This document shows positions 1 to 5,925 of a stretch of 6,475 bases of DNA, in pieces (position 1 is the stretch's first letter; each line of letters starts with the position of its first letter). The stretch is taken from positions 1 to 6,475 of the forward strand of contig JAUNCV010000118.1 of NCBI GenBank assembly GCA_030526445.1, given 5' to 3'. The position numbers and the translations under genes were made by a program. This DNA is from Bacteroidales bacterium. GTDB taxonomy: Bacteria; Bacteroidota; Bacteroidia; Bacteroidales; UBA3663. Below the pieces are notes generated by a model. That model searched no databases. It was not told where the DNA came from and saw only the letters and a list, made by a program, of their open reading frames with translations.

Positions 1-1051
1 GGAAAGCTTGATGGTTTGGACCGAAAATGACAGGAATGCCATAGACTGCAGCTTCGAGCGTATTGTGAATACCCACGCCGAAACCTCCGCCAATGTAGGC
101 CACCTGTCCATAGCGATAGATGCCCGAAAGGAAACCAATGGCATCGATGATGAGGCAATCCACTTCGGTCACCTTGCTTTCGACGAGTTGCGAATAGCGC
201 ATCACCGGACGTTTGATTTTCGAAAGAATCGACTGCACATGCTCCTCGTGGATTTCGTGAGGAGCAATGATGAGTTTCATTTCGGGATGATTGTTGAAAT
301 GCTCGAGCAGGATATCCTCGTCCTTCGGCCAGCTACTACCAGCCACCATAACGAAGTTGGCGCTATCGGCAAATTTCTTGGCCCACGGAAACTCCTTTGC
401 CTGCTGCTGAATGGCAATCACACGGTCAAAACGAGTATCACCACAGATGGTGACATTCTTCAGACCCAGGCCAGCAAGCAACTGTCGCGACTCCTCATCT
501 TGCACAAAAAGATGGTCGAAACAACCGAGCACAGGGCGGAGCAAACCGCCATACCACTTGAAGAAAGCCTGACGCGGGCGGAAGATACCCGAAACCAGAT
601 AGGTTGGAATCTGTCTGCGATGGGCCTCCTCGAGGATATTGCCCCAAAACTCATATTTCACAATGATTGCCAAATCGGGATGAGCAATATCCAGGAAACG
701 GCGACACTCATCGGGCTTGTCATAGGGCAAATAACAGATTACATCCGCACCCTTATAATTCTTGCGCACCTCATAGCCTGAAGGACTAAAGAAAGTCTGC
801 AAGATGCGGTATTCAGGATATTTTTCGCGAAGAGCCTCAATGAGCGGGCGGCCTTGTTCAAACTCTCCCAGACTGGCAGCATGAAACCAGACCACCTTAT
901 TTCCGGCCAAAGGTTTCATCTTTTCTGACAAAACCGAAGCCCAATTTCTTCGACCCTCCTCCATCTGCTTTGCCTTACGATGACCGAATGCAGCAGCAAG
1001 TTTCAGAGCGGAGAAATATACGCGCGTACCTATATTATATAATATGTTCAT
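1..1051 (-). CDS. waaA: 3-deoxy-D-manno-octulosonic acid (Kdo) transferase, 3' end outside window
   Basis: Transfers Kdo from CMP-Kdo to lipid A precursor at the inner face of the cytoplasmic membrane, an essential step of LPS core synthesis. The frame is open from an ATG at 1051 to the window edge: 350 residues seen, against roughly 410-430 usual for the family, so the last 60-80 are missing. N-terminal GT-B half: HAASLGE at residues 57-63, where E63 corresponds to the catalytic Glu of the family, then SPSGY at 89-93. Linker and C-terminal half: GDTRFDR at 204-210, APHEIHEEH at 263-271, and the sugar-nucleotide site GGGFGVGIHNTLEAAVYG at 321-338. The start is chosen because it is the first ATG after the gltX stop and gives a normal distance to HAASLGE. 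No Shine-Dalgarno site is visible. It lies 61 bases after gltX with a hairpin between them. Whether it is mono- or bifunctional cannot be told. The family call is firm. Confidence 0.95.
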   Translation of the reverse strand, partial: MNILYNIGTRVYFSALKLAAAFGHRKAKQMEEGRRNWASVLSEKMKPLAGNKVVWFHAASLGEFEQGRPLIEALREKYPEYRILQTFFSPSGYEVRKNYKGADVICYLPYDKPDECRRFLDIAHPDLAIIVKYEFWGNILEEAHRRQIPTYLVSGIFRPRQAFFKWYGGLLRPVLGCFDHLFVQDEESRQLLAGLGLKNVTICGDTRFDRVIAIQQQAKEFPWAKKFADSANFVMVAGSSWPKDEDILLEHFNNHPEMKLIIAPHEIHEEHVQSILSKIKRPVMRYSQLVESKVTEVDCLIIDAIGFLSGIYRYGQVAYIGGGFGVGIHNTLEAAVYGIPVIFGPNHQAF

Positions 1052-1061
1052 GATTTATTGT

Positions 1062-1097
1062 AAAAAGTAGTTGTTCAAAATTTTCAAACAACTACTT
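1062..1097 (-). terminator. Hairpin with T-run between gltX and waaA (terminator or attenuator)
   Basis: Read on the minus strand, AAGTAGTTGTT (1097-1087) and AACAACTACTT (1075-1065) form a perfect 11-bp stem with an 11-base loop, and the run continues as TTTTT through 1062. It lies just after the gltX stop and only ten bases before the waaA ATG. The stem is A/T-rich, so termination may be partial. No TAnnTTTG promoter is visible between hairpin and waaA, so waaA probably depends on read-through or on a promoter inside gltX. Confidence 0.6.
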
Positions 1098-1112
1098 ATA
1101 ACCTTATTTTCT

Positions 1113-2636
1113 TTATGCCAAACGCTCGATAGCGACACGTGCACGGCGGAGAGATTCCTCCTTGCCCAACTGATCGGTGATGAGGAAGATCTGCGGACCG
1201 CGAGCCTCTCCCACGAGAGCTACACGGAAAGCGTTCATCACTGCACCCGTCTTCCACTCCTTGCTGGCAATCCATTCGAGCACCTTTGGTTCGAGGCTTT
1301 CGCCATTCCAATCCTCCTGCGCCTCAAGGAAATCGCAGAGCGAAGCCACATAGTTTGGAGCCTCTGGCTTCCACCACTTCTTCAGGCTCTTCTCCTCATA
1401 CTTCTCAGGAGCTGCGAAGAAGAAATTACACTGACCCCAGAGTTCCTTTGGCAAATTGATTCGCTCCTTCATCAGGCCGATAACAGTCTTGATGTATTCG
1501 TCCGACTTTGGATCAGCACCATTTTCGAGCACCTGCTTCTTCAGTTCGTCGCAAAGAATCCGTTCGTCGCATTCCTGCAGATAGTGATGATTGAACCACA
1601 TGAGACGCTTGATATCGAAGTGGGCACCATTCTTCGAGCACTTGCTCAAGTCGAAGAGCTGGATCATCTCCTCCATGGTCATGATGTCCTGATCGTTGCC
1701 TGGGTTCCAGCCGAGCAGAGCCAGGAAATTCACAACAGCCTCTGGGCGATAACCCTCCTCGCGATAACCGCTATACGATTTTGACTCGCCAGTCTCCTTG
1801 TCGTTGAAGTTCCACTGAAGTGGGAACACAGGGAAACCATACTTATCACCATCACGCTTCGAGAGCTTACCGTTGCCCTCAGGAGCGAGCAGCAATGGCA
1901 GGTGGGCAAACTGAGGAGCTTCCCAGCCAAAGGCGCGATAGAGCAATACATGAAGTGGGCTCGAAGGCAACCACTCTTCGCCACGAATCACATGGGTCAC
2001 CTCCATCAAGTGGTCATCCACGATGTTGGCCATGTGGTAGGTTGGCAGCTCATCAGCACTCTTGTAGAGCACCTTATCATCGAGAATCGAAGAATTGATC
2101 TTCACCTCGCCGCGAATCAAGTCATTCACCAGCACATCCTCACCTGGCTCAATAAGGAAACGCACAACGTAAGGCTCGCCTGCAGCAATCAGTTCCTGCG
2201 CCTTTTCCATACCGAGGCTGATGCTGTTACGCATCTTGCCGCGGGTCGAGGCATCATACTGGAAGTTTGGGGTTTCGGCGCGAGCTGCATCGAGTTCTTC
2301 CTTGGTGTCGAAAGCATAGTATGCCTTACCTGCATCAAGCAGCACCTGCACATACTTCTTATAAATCTCGCGACGCTCCGACTGACGGTATGGACCATGA
2401 TCTCCGCCGAAGCTTACGCCTTCATCAAACTGAATACCGAGCCACTTAAACGACTCGATGATGTAATCCTCTGCACCTGGCACAAAGCGCTGGCTGTCGG
2501 TATCCTCGATACGGAACAGCAACTTACCACCATGCTGACGAGCAAAAAGATAGTTATACAAACAGGTACGAACACCGCCAATGTGCAGCGGTCCTGTTGG
2601 AGAAGGTGCGAAACGCACAACTACTGGACGACTCAT
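1113..2636 (-). CDS. gltX: Glutamyl-tRNA synthetase
   Basis: Cytoplasmic class I aminoacyl-tRNA synthetase that charges tRNA(Glu) with glutamate using ATP. It has 507 residues, slightly longer than the usual 465-490. The Rossmann catalytic domain opens with PSPTGPLHIGG at 11-21 (the HIGH-type signature is HIGG at 18-21). FRIEDTD at 41-47 lines the glutamate site, and KLSKR at 257-261 is the KMSKS-type loop. A stretch of about 25 residues directly after KLSKR (PVFPLQW at about 269-275 to SGYREEGY at 289-296) is longer than in E. coli GltX and resembles what I recall from Bacteroidota enzymes; it explains the extra length. The C-terminal helical anticodon-binding domain follows, including ALLGWNPG at 306-313 and MNAFRVALVGEARGP near the end. 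The gene is 21 bases downstream of xseB and so is probably cotranscribed with it from the promoter at 2883-2914. The ATG at 2636 gives the conserved short N-terminus before FAPSPTG. Discriminating versus non-discriminating specificity cannot be judged. Confidence 0.97.
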   Translation of the reverse strand: MSRPVVVRFAPSPTGPLHIGGVRTCLYNYLFARQHGGKLLFRIEDTDSQRFVPGAEDYIIESFKWLGIQFDEGVSFGGDHGPYRQSERREIYKKYVQVLLDAGKAYYAFDTKEELDAARAETPNFQYDASTRGKMRNSISLGMEKAQELIAAGEPYVVRFLIEPGEDVLVNDLIRGEVKINSSILDDKVLYKSADELPTYHMANIVDDHLMEVTHVIRGEEWLPSSPLHVLLYRAFGWEAPQFAHLPLLLAPEGNGKLSKRDGDKYGFPVFPLQWNFNDKETGESKSYSGYREEGYRPEAVVNFLALLGWNPGNDQDIMTMEEMIQLFDLSKCSKNGAHFDIKRLMWFNHHYLQECDERILCDELKKQVLENGADPKSDEYIKTVIGLMKERINLPKELWGQCNFFFAAPEKYEEKSLKKWWKPEAPNYVASLCDFLEAQEDWNGESLEPKVLEWIASKEWKTGAVMNAFRVALVGEARGPQIFLITDQLGKEESLRRARVAIERLA

Positions 2637-2657
2637 AAATGTTATATTCTTTTGTTA

Positions 2658-2861
2658 TTATTGTTCAATATTATCGAGTAACTTCACAAGCTCATCATCT
2701 ACTTTGACCAGCTTTGCCTTGCACATCTTCAGCAGTTCGATACTGCGAGCCGTGAGCGTACACAGCTGGTCGATATCACATTGCGGGCTCTGCAGCTTTG
2801 CTACATTTTCTTCCAATTCTTGAAGTGCCTCAGCATAAGAAAGGGTCTTCTGTTTGCTCAT
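2658..2861 (-). CDS. xseB: Exodeoxyribonuclease VII small subunit
   Basis: Small subunit of exonuclease VII, a cytoplasmic single-strand DNA nuclease in which several XseB chains bind the catalytic XseA subunit. The product is 67 residues, normal for the family, and wholly helical in character: SYAEALQELEENVAKLQ near residues 8-24 corresponds to the family's YEEAM.ELE..V..LE motif, followed by SIELLKMCKAKL in the second helix. An in-frame ATG at 2894 would add 11 residues, but it lies upstream of the predicted -7 element (2883-2890), so a transcript from that promoter could not contain it; the ATG at 2861 is therefore preferred. The 5' leader would be only about 16 bases. No xseA lies beside it: upstream is noncoding DNA and the divergent rpsO, downstream is gltX. 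The partner must be encoded elsewhere. Confidence 0.88.
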   Translation of the reverse strand: MSKQKTLSYAEALQELEENVAKLQSPQCDIDQLCTLTARSIELLKMCKAKLVKVDDELVKLLDNIEQ

Positions 2862-2882
2862 AATATACTCATTTTTAGACGG

Positions 2883-2914
2883 CAAAGATAACATATAATT
2901 AGCAAAAACACAAA
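2883..2914 (-). promoter_or_regulatory. Bacteroidota-type promoter for xseB-gltX
   Basis: On the minus strand a -33 element TTTG (2914-2911), a 20-base spacer and a -7 element TATCTTTG (2890-2883) match the Bacteroidota primary sigma consensus TTTG-N(about 19-21)-TAnnTTTG. Transcription should start near 2877, giving a very short leader before the xseB ATG at 2861. It is divergent from the rpsO promoter, with 36 bases between the two -33 elements. Confidence 0.8.
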
Positions 2915-2950
2915 AAAACCGTACAAAATATACATTTCTTGAAAAGAAAA

Positions 2951-2982
2951 TTTGGAAGATTGCAAGATAGAGTATATCTTTG
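2951..2982 (+). promoter_or_regulatory. Bacteroidota-type promoter for rpsO
   Basis: TTTG at 2951-2954, a 20-base spacer and TATCTTTG at 2975-2982 match the Bacteroidota consensus exactly. The predicted start near 2988 gives a leader of about 115 bases before rpsO. The same spacing and -7 octamer recur in the xseB and alcohol dehydrogenase promoters. Confidence 0.85.
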
Positions 2983-2984
2983 CA

Positions 2985-3104
2985 CCCGCTTTCGGGCTAG
3001 AATGGTCTGGAGTTACGGCTCTGGTTCATCGACTTAATCTGGAAGAGTGAAGGTTTTTCGCCAGAGCTCGACCTACATTATTAACTTCAAAAAACAAAAC
3101 AATT
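2985..3104 (+). promoter_or_regulatory. Structured rpsO mRNA leader, candidate S15 autoregulatory element
   Basis: This noncoding leader lies between the predicted transcription start and the rpsO ATG. A long-range helix pairs GCTCTGG (3018-3024) with CCAGAGC (3061-3067), extendable by a G-U pair at each end. An outer helix pairs GGTC (3004-3007) with GACC (3070-3073). Inside, a small hairpin such as ACTT (3032-3035) with GAGT (3045-3048) is possible. GAG (3010-3012) can also pair with CTC (3019-3021), competing with the long helix. The last 25 bases before the ATG are A-rich and unstructured. S15 is known to repress its own mRNA through structured leaders in several phyla, but the structures differ by lineage. 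Function here is inference; the pairings are seen. Confidence 0.45.
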
Positions 3105-3374
3105 ATGTACTTGACTTCTGAAAAGAAAGCAGAGCTTTTCGCTAAGTATGGTAAGGGCGCTACCGACACCGGTTCTCCTGAATCACAGGTTGCCCTCTTC
3201 TCATTCCGTATTGCACACCTCACTGAGCACCTCCGCGCAAACCACAAGGATTTCGCAACCAGCCGCTCAATGAAGATGCTCGTAGGTAAGCGTCGTCGCA
3301 TGCTCGATTACCTCGCAGCAAAGGATATCAACCGTTACCGTTCGCTCATCAAGGAGCTCGGTCTCCGTCGATAA
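3105..3374 (+). CDS. rpsO: 30S ribosomal protein S15
   Basis: Primary 16S rRNA-binding protein of the 30S platform, needed for central-domain assembly and the intersubunit bridge to 23S rRNA. The product is 89 residues, the standard length. Family signatures run the full length: DTGSPESQVALFSFRI at 21-36, LTEHL at 39-43, HKDF at 47-50, then VGKRRRMLDYLAAKD ending near 69 and the C-terminal LIKELGLRR. The ATG at 3105 gives the canonical short N-terminus. No Shine-Dalgarno site is visible; the A-rich upstream stretch is typical of Bacteroidota mRNAs. It appears monocistronic, with its own strong promoter, a foldable leader and a strong terminator 34 bases after the stop. Confidence 0.98.
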   Translation: MYLTSEKKAELFAKYGKGATDTGSPESQVALFSFRIAHLTEHLRANHKDFATSRSMKMLVGKRRRMLDYLAAKDINRYRSLIKELGLRR

Positions 3375-3407
3375 GCAATAGCGAAAAAGTTCTATTAAGA
3401 ACTATGC

Positions 3408-3445
3408 AGGAGATAGACAATTCGTTGTCTATCTCCTCTTTTTTT
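3408..3445 (+). terminator. Intrinsic terminator of rpsO
   Basis: A perfect 13-bp stem (AGGAGATAGACAA at 3408-3420 with TTGTCTATCTCCT at 3425-3437) is capped by a TTCG tetraloop and followed by CTTTTTTT through 3445. A smaller perfect hairpin, AGTTCT-ATTA-AGAACT at 3388-3403, precedes it and may protect the mRNA 3' end. Confidence 0.95.
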
Positions 3446-3483
3446 ATGCTCTTTCCATAATATTTCTTTACGTTGATTTCGGA

Positions 3484-3553
3484 GATGCTCCATCGATGCT
3501 CCATCGTTGGTCCATCAAATCGATGGAGAAACGGTGGAGAAACAAAGAAGAAA
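3484..3553. repeat. Six 11-bp units in exact register, three direct then three inverted
   Basis: The core CTCCATCG begins at 3488 and 3499, with a degenerate copy GTCCATCA at 3510. Exactly 11 bases on, the inverted core CGATGGAG begins at 3521, then CGGTGGAG at 3532 and a decayed CAAAGAAG at 3543. The first two direct units, GATGCTCCATC, are identical; the right-hand units share the GGAGAAA ending. The block is symmetric about base 3519, so it can fold into a nested hairpin or offer a row of protein sites on one DNA face. 11 bases is not a multiple of three, and no frame runs through it. Confidence 0.75.
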
Positions 3554-3650
3554 CTACGGACTAAAAACAGAAGAAAAACGAGAGAAGAATAAAAGCAATA
3601 CGTATATTTTGATAGCTAAGAAAAACTATTAATCAACATCTCCTCAAAAA

Positions 3651-3676
3651 GAACATTGTTCAAAAATACGATTTTT
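3651..3676. repeat. Two short palindromes upstream of the alcohol dehydrogenase promoter
   Basis: GAACA-T-TGTTC (3651-3661) and AAAAAT-ACG-ATTTTT (3662-3676) abut each other and end ten bases before the -33 element. Their position suits an operator, but both are short and A/T-rich in an A/T-rich region, so chance is a real alternative. Confidence 0.25.
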
Positions 3677-3686
3677 CATTTAATAA

Positions 3687-3718
3687 TTTGGAAAAAGAAC
3701 AAATACACACTATCTTTG
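3687..3718 (+). promoter_or_regulatory. Bacteroidota-type promoter for the alcohol dehydrogenase gene
   Basis: TTTG at 3687-3690, a 20-base spacer and TATCTTTG at 3711-3718 match the Bacteroidota consensus. The start is expected near 3724, giving an A-rich leader of about 36 bases. The gene therefore has its own transcript rather than read-through from rpsO. Confidence 0.85.
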
Positions 3719-3760
3719 CACTACTAAATAAACATAAATATACTAACGTGAAACGACTCT

Positions 3761-4948
3761 ATGCAAAACTTTAATTTTTTTGCACCAACACAAGTGGTGT
3801 TTGGTCGCAACTCTGAGAACCAATTAGCCTCATTGATCAAAAAATATGGCGGAAAAAAGGTTCTCGTTCACTATGGCGGTCAGAGCGCCATCAAATCTGG
3901 TCTTATGGACAAAGTAGAGAAACAGATCTCCGAAGCAGGCATTGAGTACATACTTTTGGGTGGTGTTGTGCCCAACCCACGCCTCTCTCTGGTACGTAAA
4001 GGCATCGAAATCTGCAAAACCGAAGGAATCGACTTCCTACTTGCTGTAGGTGGTGGTTCTGTCATTGACTCTTGCAAAGCCATCTCTTCAGGTCGCTACT
4101 ACCAAGGAGATGTATGGACCCTCTATGAGCACAAGGATCATGCAACTCAATACATGCCCATTGGATGTATTCTCACCATTCCTGCTGCTGGAAGCGAGAT
4201 GAGCAATGGCTCTGTGATTACAAACGACGAAGTAGAAAGCTGGCTTAAGAAGGATTATTGCGTCGATGAATTTCGCTGCAAGTTTGCCATCATGAACCCA
4301 GAGTTAACCTTCACCCTACCTGCTTGGCAGACAGCTTGTGGCATAACAGACATGATGATGCACACTATGGAACGCTATTTCAGCAAAGACGACGATATGG
4401 AAACCACTGATGCCATTGCAGAAGCAATCCTTCGTACATGCATGAGCGAAGGTCATAAAGTAATGGAAAATCCTACAGACTATACTAGCCGAGCCAACAT
4501 CATGTGGGCTGGTACAGTAGCGCACAACGATCTTACTGGTTGTGGCACAACCGGCGATTGGGCGACACACAACATTGAACATGAGCTTTCTGGTATGTTC
4601 GATGTAAGCCATGGCGCAGGTCTTGCTGCTGTTTGGGGAAGTTGGGCTCGCTACACCCGCCAAGAGAATCTTCCACGCTTTGCACGTTTTGCAAAAAATG
4701 TGATGGGAATCGATACTACTGGTATGAACAATCTCGAAGCTTCTGAGGCAGGCATTCAGGCCATGGAAGCATTCTTCCGTTCTATTGGTATGCCTACCGA
4801 TATTCACACCTTAATAGGCAAAGAGGTTACTGATGCCGAGATTGAGGAAATGGCAGACAAGTGCACTACTGGCGATACACAAACCATAGGTGGACTCAAA
4901 ATTCTGAAGAAAGCCGATATCATCAAGATTTATGAAATGGCACGATAA
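3761..4948 (+). CDS. Iron-containing (group III) alcohol dehydrogenase, YqhD/butanol dehydrogenase type
   Basis: Cytoplasmic NAD(P)H-dependent enzyme expected to interconvert aldehydes and alcohols. The product is 395 residues, close to the family's usual 380-390. The N-terminal nucleotide-binding half has FFAPTQVVFG at 6-15, GVVPNPRL at 68-75 and the dinucleotide loop GGGSVID at 97-103. The all-helical C-terminal half carries the metal site: D197 and H201 in TDMMMH, H270 in WATH and H284 in DVSHGAG. Spacings (4, 69 and 14) equal those I recall for the zinc ligands of E. coli YqhD (D194, H198, H267, H281). A further His, H274 in EHELSG, is also conserved in the family. The gene stands alone, with its own promoter and a hairpin after the stop, so context gives no substrate. 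Removal of fermentation or lipid-derived aldehydes is plausible but not shown. Zn or Fe, and NADH or NADPH, cannot be decided here. No Shine-Dalgarno site is seen. Confidence 0.93.
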   Translation: MQNFNFFAPTQVVFGRNSENQLASLIKKYGGKKVLVHYGGQSAIKSGLMDKVEKQISEAGIEYILLGGVVPNPRLSLVRKGIEICKTEGIDFLLAVGGGSVIDSCKAISSGRYYQGDVWTLYEHKDHATQYMPIGCILTIPAAGSEMSNGSVITNDEVESWLKKDYCVDEFRCKFAIMNPELTFTLPAWQTACGITDMMMHTMERYFSKDDDMETTDAIAEAILRTCMSEGHKVMENPTDYTSRANIMWAGTVAHNDLTGCGTTGDWATHNIEHELSGMFDVSHGAGLAAVWGSWARYTRQENLPRFARFAKNVMGIDTTGMNNLEASEAGIQAMEAFFRSIGMPTDIHTLIGKEVTDAEIEEMADKCTTGDTQTIGGLKILKKADIIKIYEMAR

Positions 4949-4976
4949 GTGATACTCGAAGCCTTCTATTAAGACA

Positions 4977-5011
4977 AACGCCCGCCGTCTATTATGACAG
5001 CGGGCGTTCTT
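4977..5011. terminator. Shared terminator hairpin between convergent genes
   Basis: AACGCCCGC (4977-4985) and GCGGGCGTT (5000-5008) form a perfect GC-rich 9-bp stem. Inside it, GTC (4987-4989) pairs with GAC (4996-4998) after one C-A mismatch. It lies between the alcohol dehydrogenase stop (4948, plus) and the queE stop (5026, minus), so it could end transcripts from both sides. The T-tracts are weak: TTCTTAT on the plus strand and TTTGTCTT on the minus strand. Confidence 0.7.
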
Positions 5012-5025
5012 ATATTATGACCAAT

Positions 5026-5592
5026 TTAACGCACATTAATCATCTTATGTGTTTGCAAAGATAAGCGCCAAATAGGATGCGCTAGAATATAGTTAATTGT
5101 CATCTGCAAGATTTCCTGATTTCGCACATCGTCTTGCGTATCGAGCGGCTGAAGTCTGTGTTCGGTCACCAAAAATCGTTCCCATTCAGAAACATCCTGT
5201 CCCCAATACACAACCTTGATTTCGTCAATTGCGTCAAGTACTACAGTAGCCGATTTAGGAGAACAAGTCACCCAATCAATATGACAACCTTGAGGCAGAG
5301 GATGAGAGCCATTGGTTTCAATCTGCACAAAAAGACCCTTTCCATGCAACATATCGACCAAAGAAGCGGTTAACTGAAGCGTAGGTTCACCACCCGTTAT
5401 AACCACATGATTAGCAGGGAATGAACATACCTTTTCAACAATATCTTCCTCTGTCATCTCCACGAAAGGATTATGATCGGTATCGCAGAAAGAGCATTTC
5501 AGATTACAACCCGCCAACCTGACGAACACTGCAGGAGTGCCAGTATAACGGCCTTCACCTTGAACAGAATAGAAAATCTCGTTTACTCTCAT
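5026..5592 (-). CDS. queE: 7-carboxy-7-deazaguanine synthase (radical SAM)
   Basis: Radical SAM enzyme that rearranges 6-carboxy-5,6,7,8-tetrahydropterin to 7-carboxy-7-deazaguanine, the ring-contracting step toward preQ0, preQ1 and queuosine. The product is 188 residues, shorter than E. coli QueE (about 223) but within the compact form of the family. FYSVQGEG at 7-14 precedes the 4Fe-4S motif C29-x3-C33-x2-C36 in GCNLKCSFCDT. SAM-binding motifs follow: TGGEPT at 66-71 and ETNG at 92-95, then CSPK at 110-113. The tail WRLSLQTHK at 175-183 is the family's usual C-terminal signature. The ATG overlaps the queD stop as ATGA, implying translational coupling, and queD makes its substrate. Both genes would fall under the riboswitch-like element upstream of queD. 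QueC and QueF, the next two steps, are not in the window. Confidence 0.96.
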   Translation of the reverse strand: MRVNEIFYSVQGEGRYTGTPAVFVRLAGCNLKCSFCDTDHNPFVEMTEEDIVEKVCSFPANHVVITGGEPTLQLTASLVDMLHGKGLFVQIETNGSHPLPQGCHIDWVTCSPKSATVVLDAIDEIKVVYWGQDVSEWERFLVTEHRLQPLDTQDDVRNQEILQMTINYILAHPIWRLSLQTHKMINVR

Positions 5593-5921
5593 TCTTTTTC
5601 GTAGATTGCAAGATTTCCAAAACTCTCTATTACCTCAACACGATAGCAGTTGTCTACCTGATCACATACCCAGCGGGCAATATTTTCAGCCGTAGGATTG
5701 AAAGGAAGCAATTCGTTAAGATTTCCATGATCAAGATAACCATGGATTCGACGCTTCACTTCAGAGAAGTCAATCACCATGCCGTCTTGGTTCAGTTCCT
5801 TCGCCTTGCAGAAAACCTTTATCTGCCAGTTATGACCATGCAAGTTGCTACACTTGCTTTCGTACGAGAGATTTAGCCTATGGCAGGCTGAAATCTCCAT
5901 TGTCTTTTGAATATAATACAT
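5589..5921 (-). CDS. queD: 6-carboxy-5,6,7,8-tetrahydropterin synthase
   Basis: Converts 7,8-dihydroneopterin triphosphate to 6-carboxytetrahydropterin, the first committed step of 7-deazaguanine (queuosine) synthesis. The product is 110 residues, a normal length for the PTPS/QueD fold. Zinc ligands are H14 (in SACHRL) and H28 and H30 (in LHGH). C24 in KCSNLHGH is the catalytic Cys of the QueD group. LDHGNLNE at 63-70 carries the conserved Asp-His pair, PTAEN at 76-80 is the family motif, and E99 near the C-terminus is in the position of the pterin-anchoring Glu. The ATG at 5921 gives the typical MYYIQKTMEIS start. It follows batE by 48 bases, which hold the riboswitch-like pseudoknot, and overlaps queE by four bases. 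The short tunnelling fold could suggest a eukaryote-type PTPS, but the CxxxHGH motif and the queE partner support QueD. Confidence 0.95.
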   Translation of the reverse strand: MYYIQKTMEISACHRLNLSYESKCSNLHGHNWQIKVFCKAKELNQDGMVIDFSEVKRRIHGYLDHGNLNELLPFNPTAENIARWVCDQVDNCYRVEVIESFGNLAIYEKE

Positions 5922-5925
5922 ATGT

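Larger units (their letters stand above)
3446..3760. other. Gene-free stretch between rpsO and the alcohol dehydrogenase gene
   Basis: These 315 A/T-rich bases hold no convincing reading frame on either strand. They contain the phased 11-bp repeat block (3484-3553), two small palindromes (3651-3676), the alcohol dehydrogenase promoter (3687-3718) and an A-rich leader of about 36 bases. Between 3554 and 3650 I see nothing beyond A-rich sequence. Confidence 0.7.

Noticed and set aside
8..781. Long plus-strand reading frame opposite waaA (257 codons)
   Set aside because: The minus strand encodes a clear Kdo transferase with family motifs throughout; the plus-strand frame has no recognisable domain and is a shadow.
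1071..2681. Long plus-strand frames opposite gltX (1071-1784 and 1902-2681)
   Set aside because: They mirror the codon pattern of gltX, which is complete and well conserved; their products resemble nothing I recognise.
2862..2894. Upstream ATG extending XseB by 11 residues
   Set aside because: It lies upstream of the predicted -7 element, so the transcript could not include it, and the extension is not seen in the family.
3484..3553. CRISPR array
   Set aside because: Units are 11 bases with 3-base gaps and change orientation; there are no spacers and no cas genes.
3748..3774. Mini-frame GTG to TAA (8 codons) overlapping the alcohol dehydrogenase start
   Set aside because: No ribosome site, non-ATG start and chance length; nothing suggests it is a leader peptide.
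4316..4807. Minus-strand frame of 163 codons opposite the alcohol dehydrogenase gene
   Set aside because: It is a shadow of a gene whose metal ligands and nucleotide loop are all in place.
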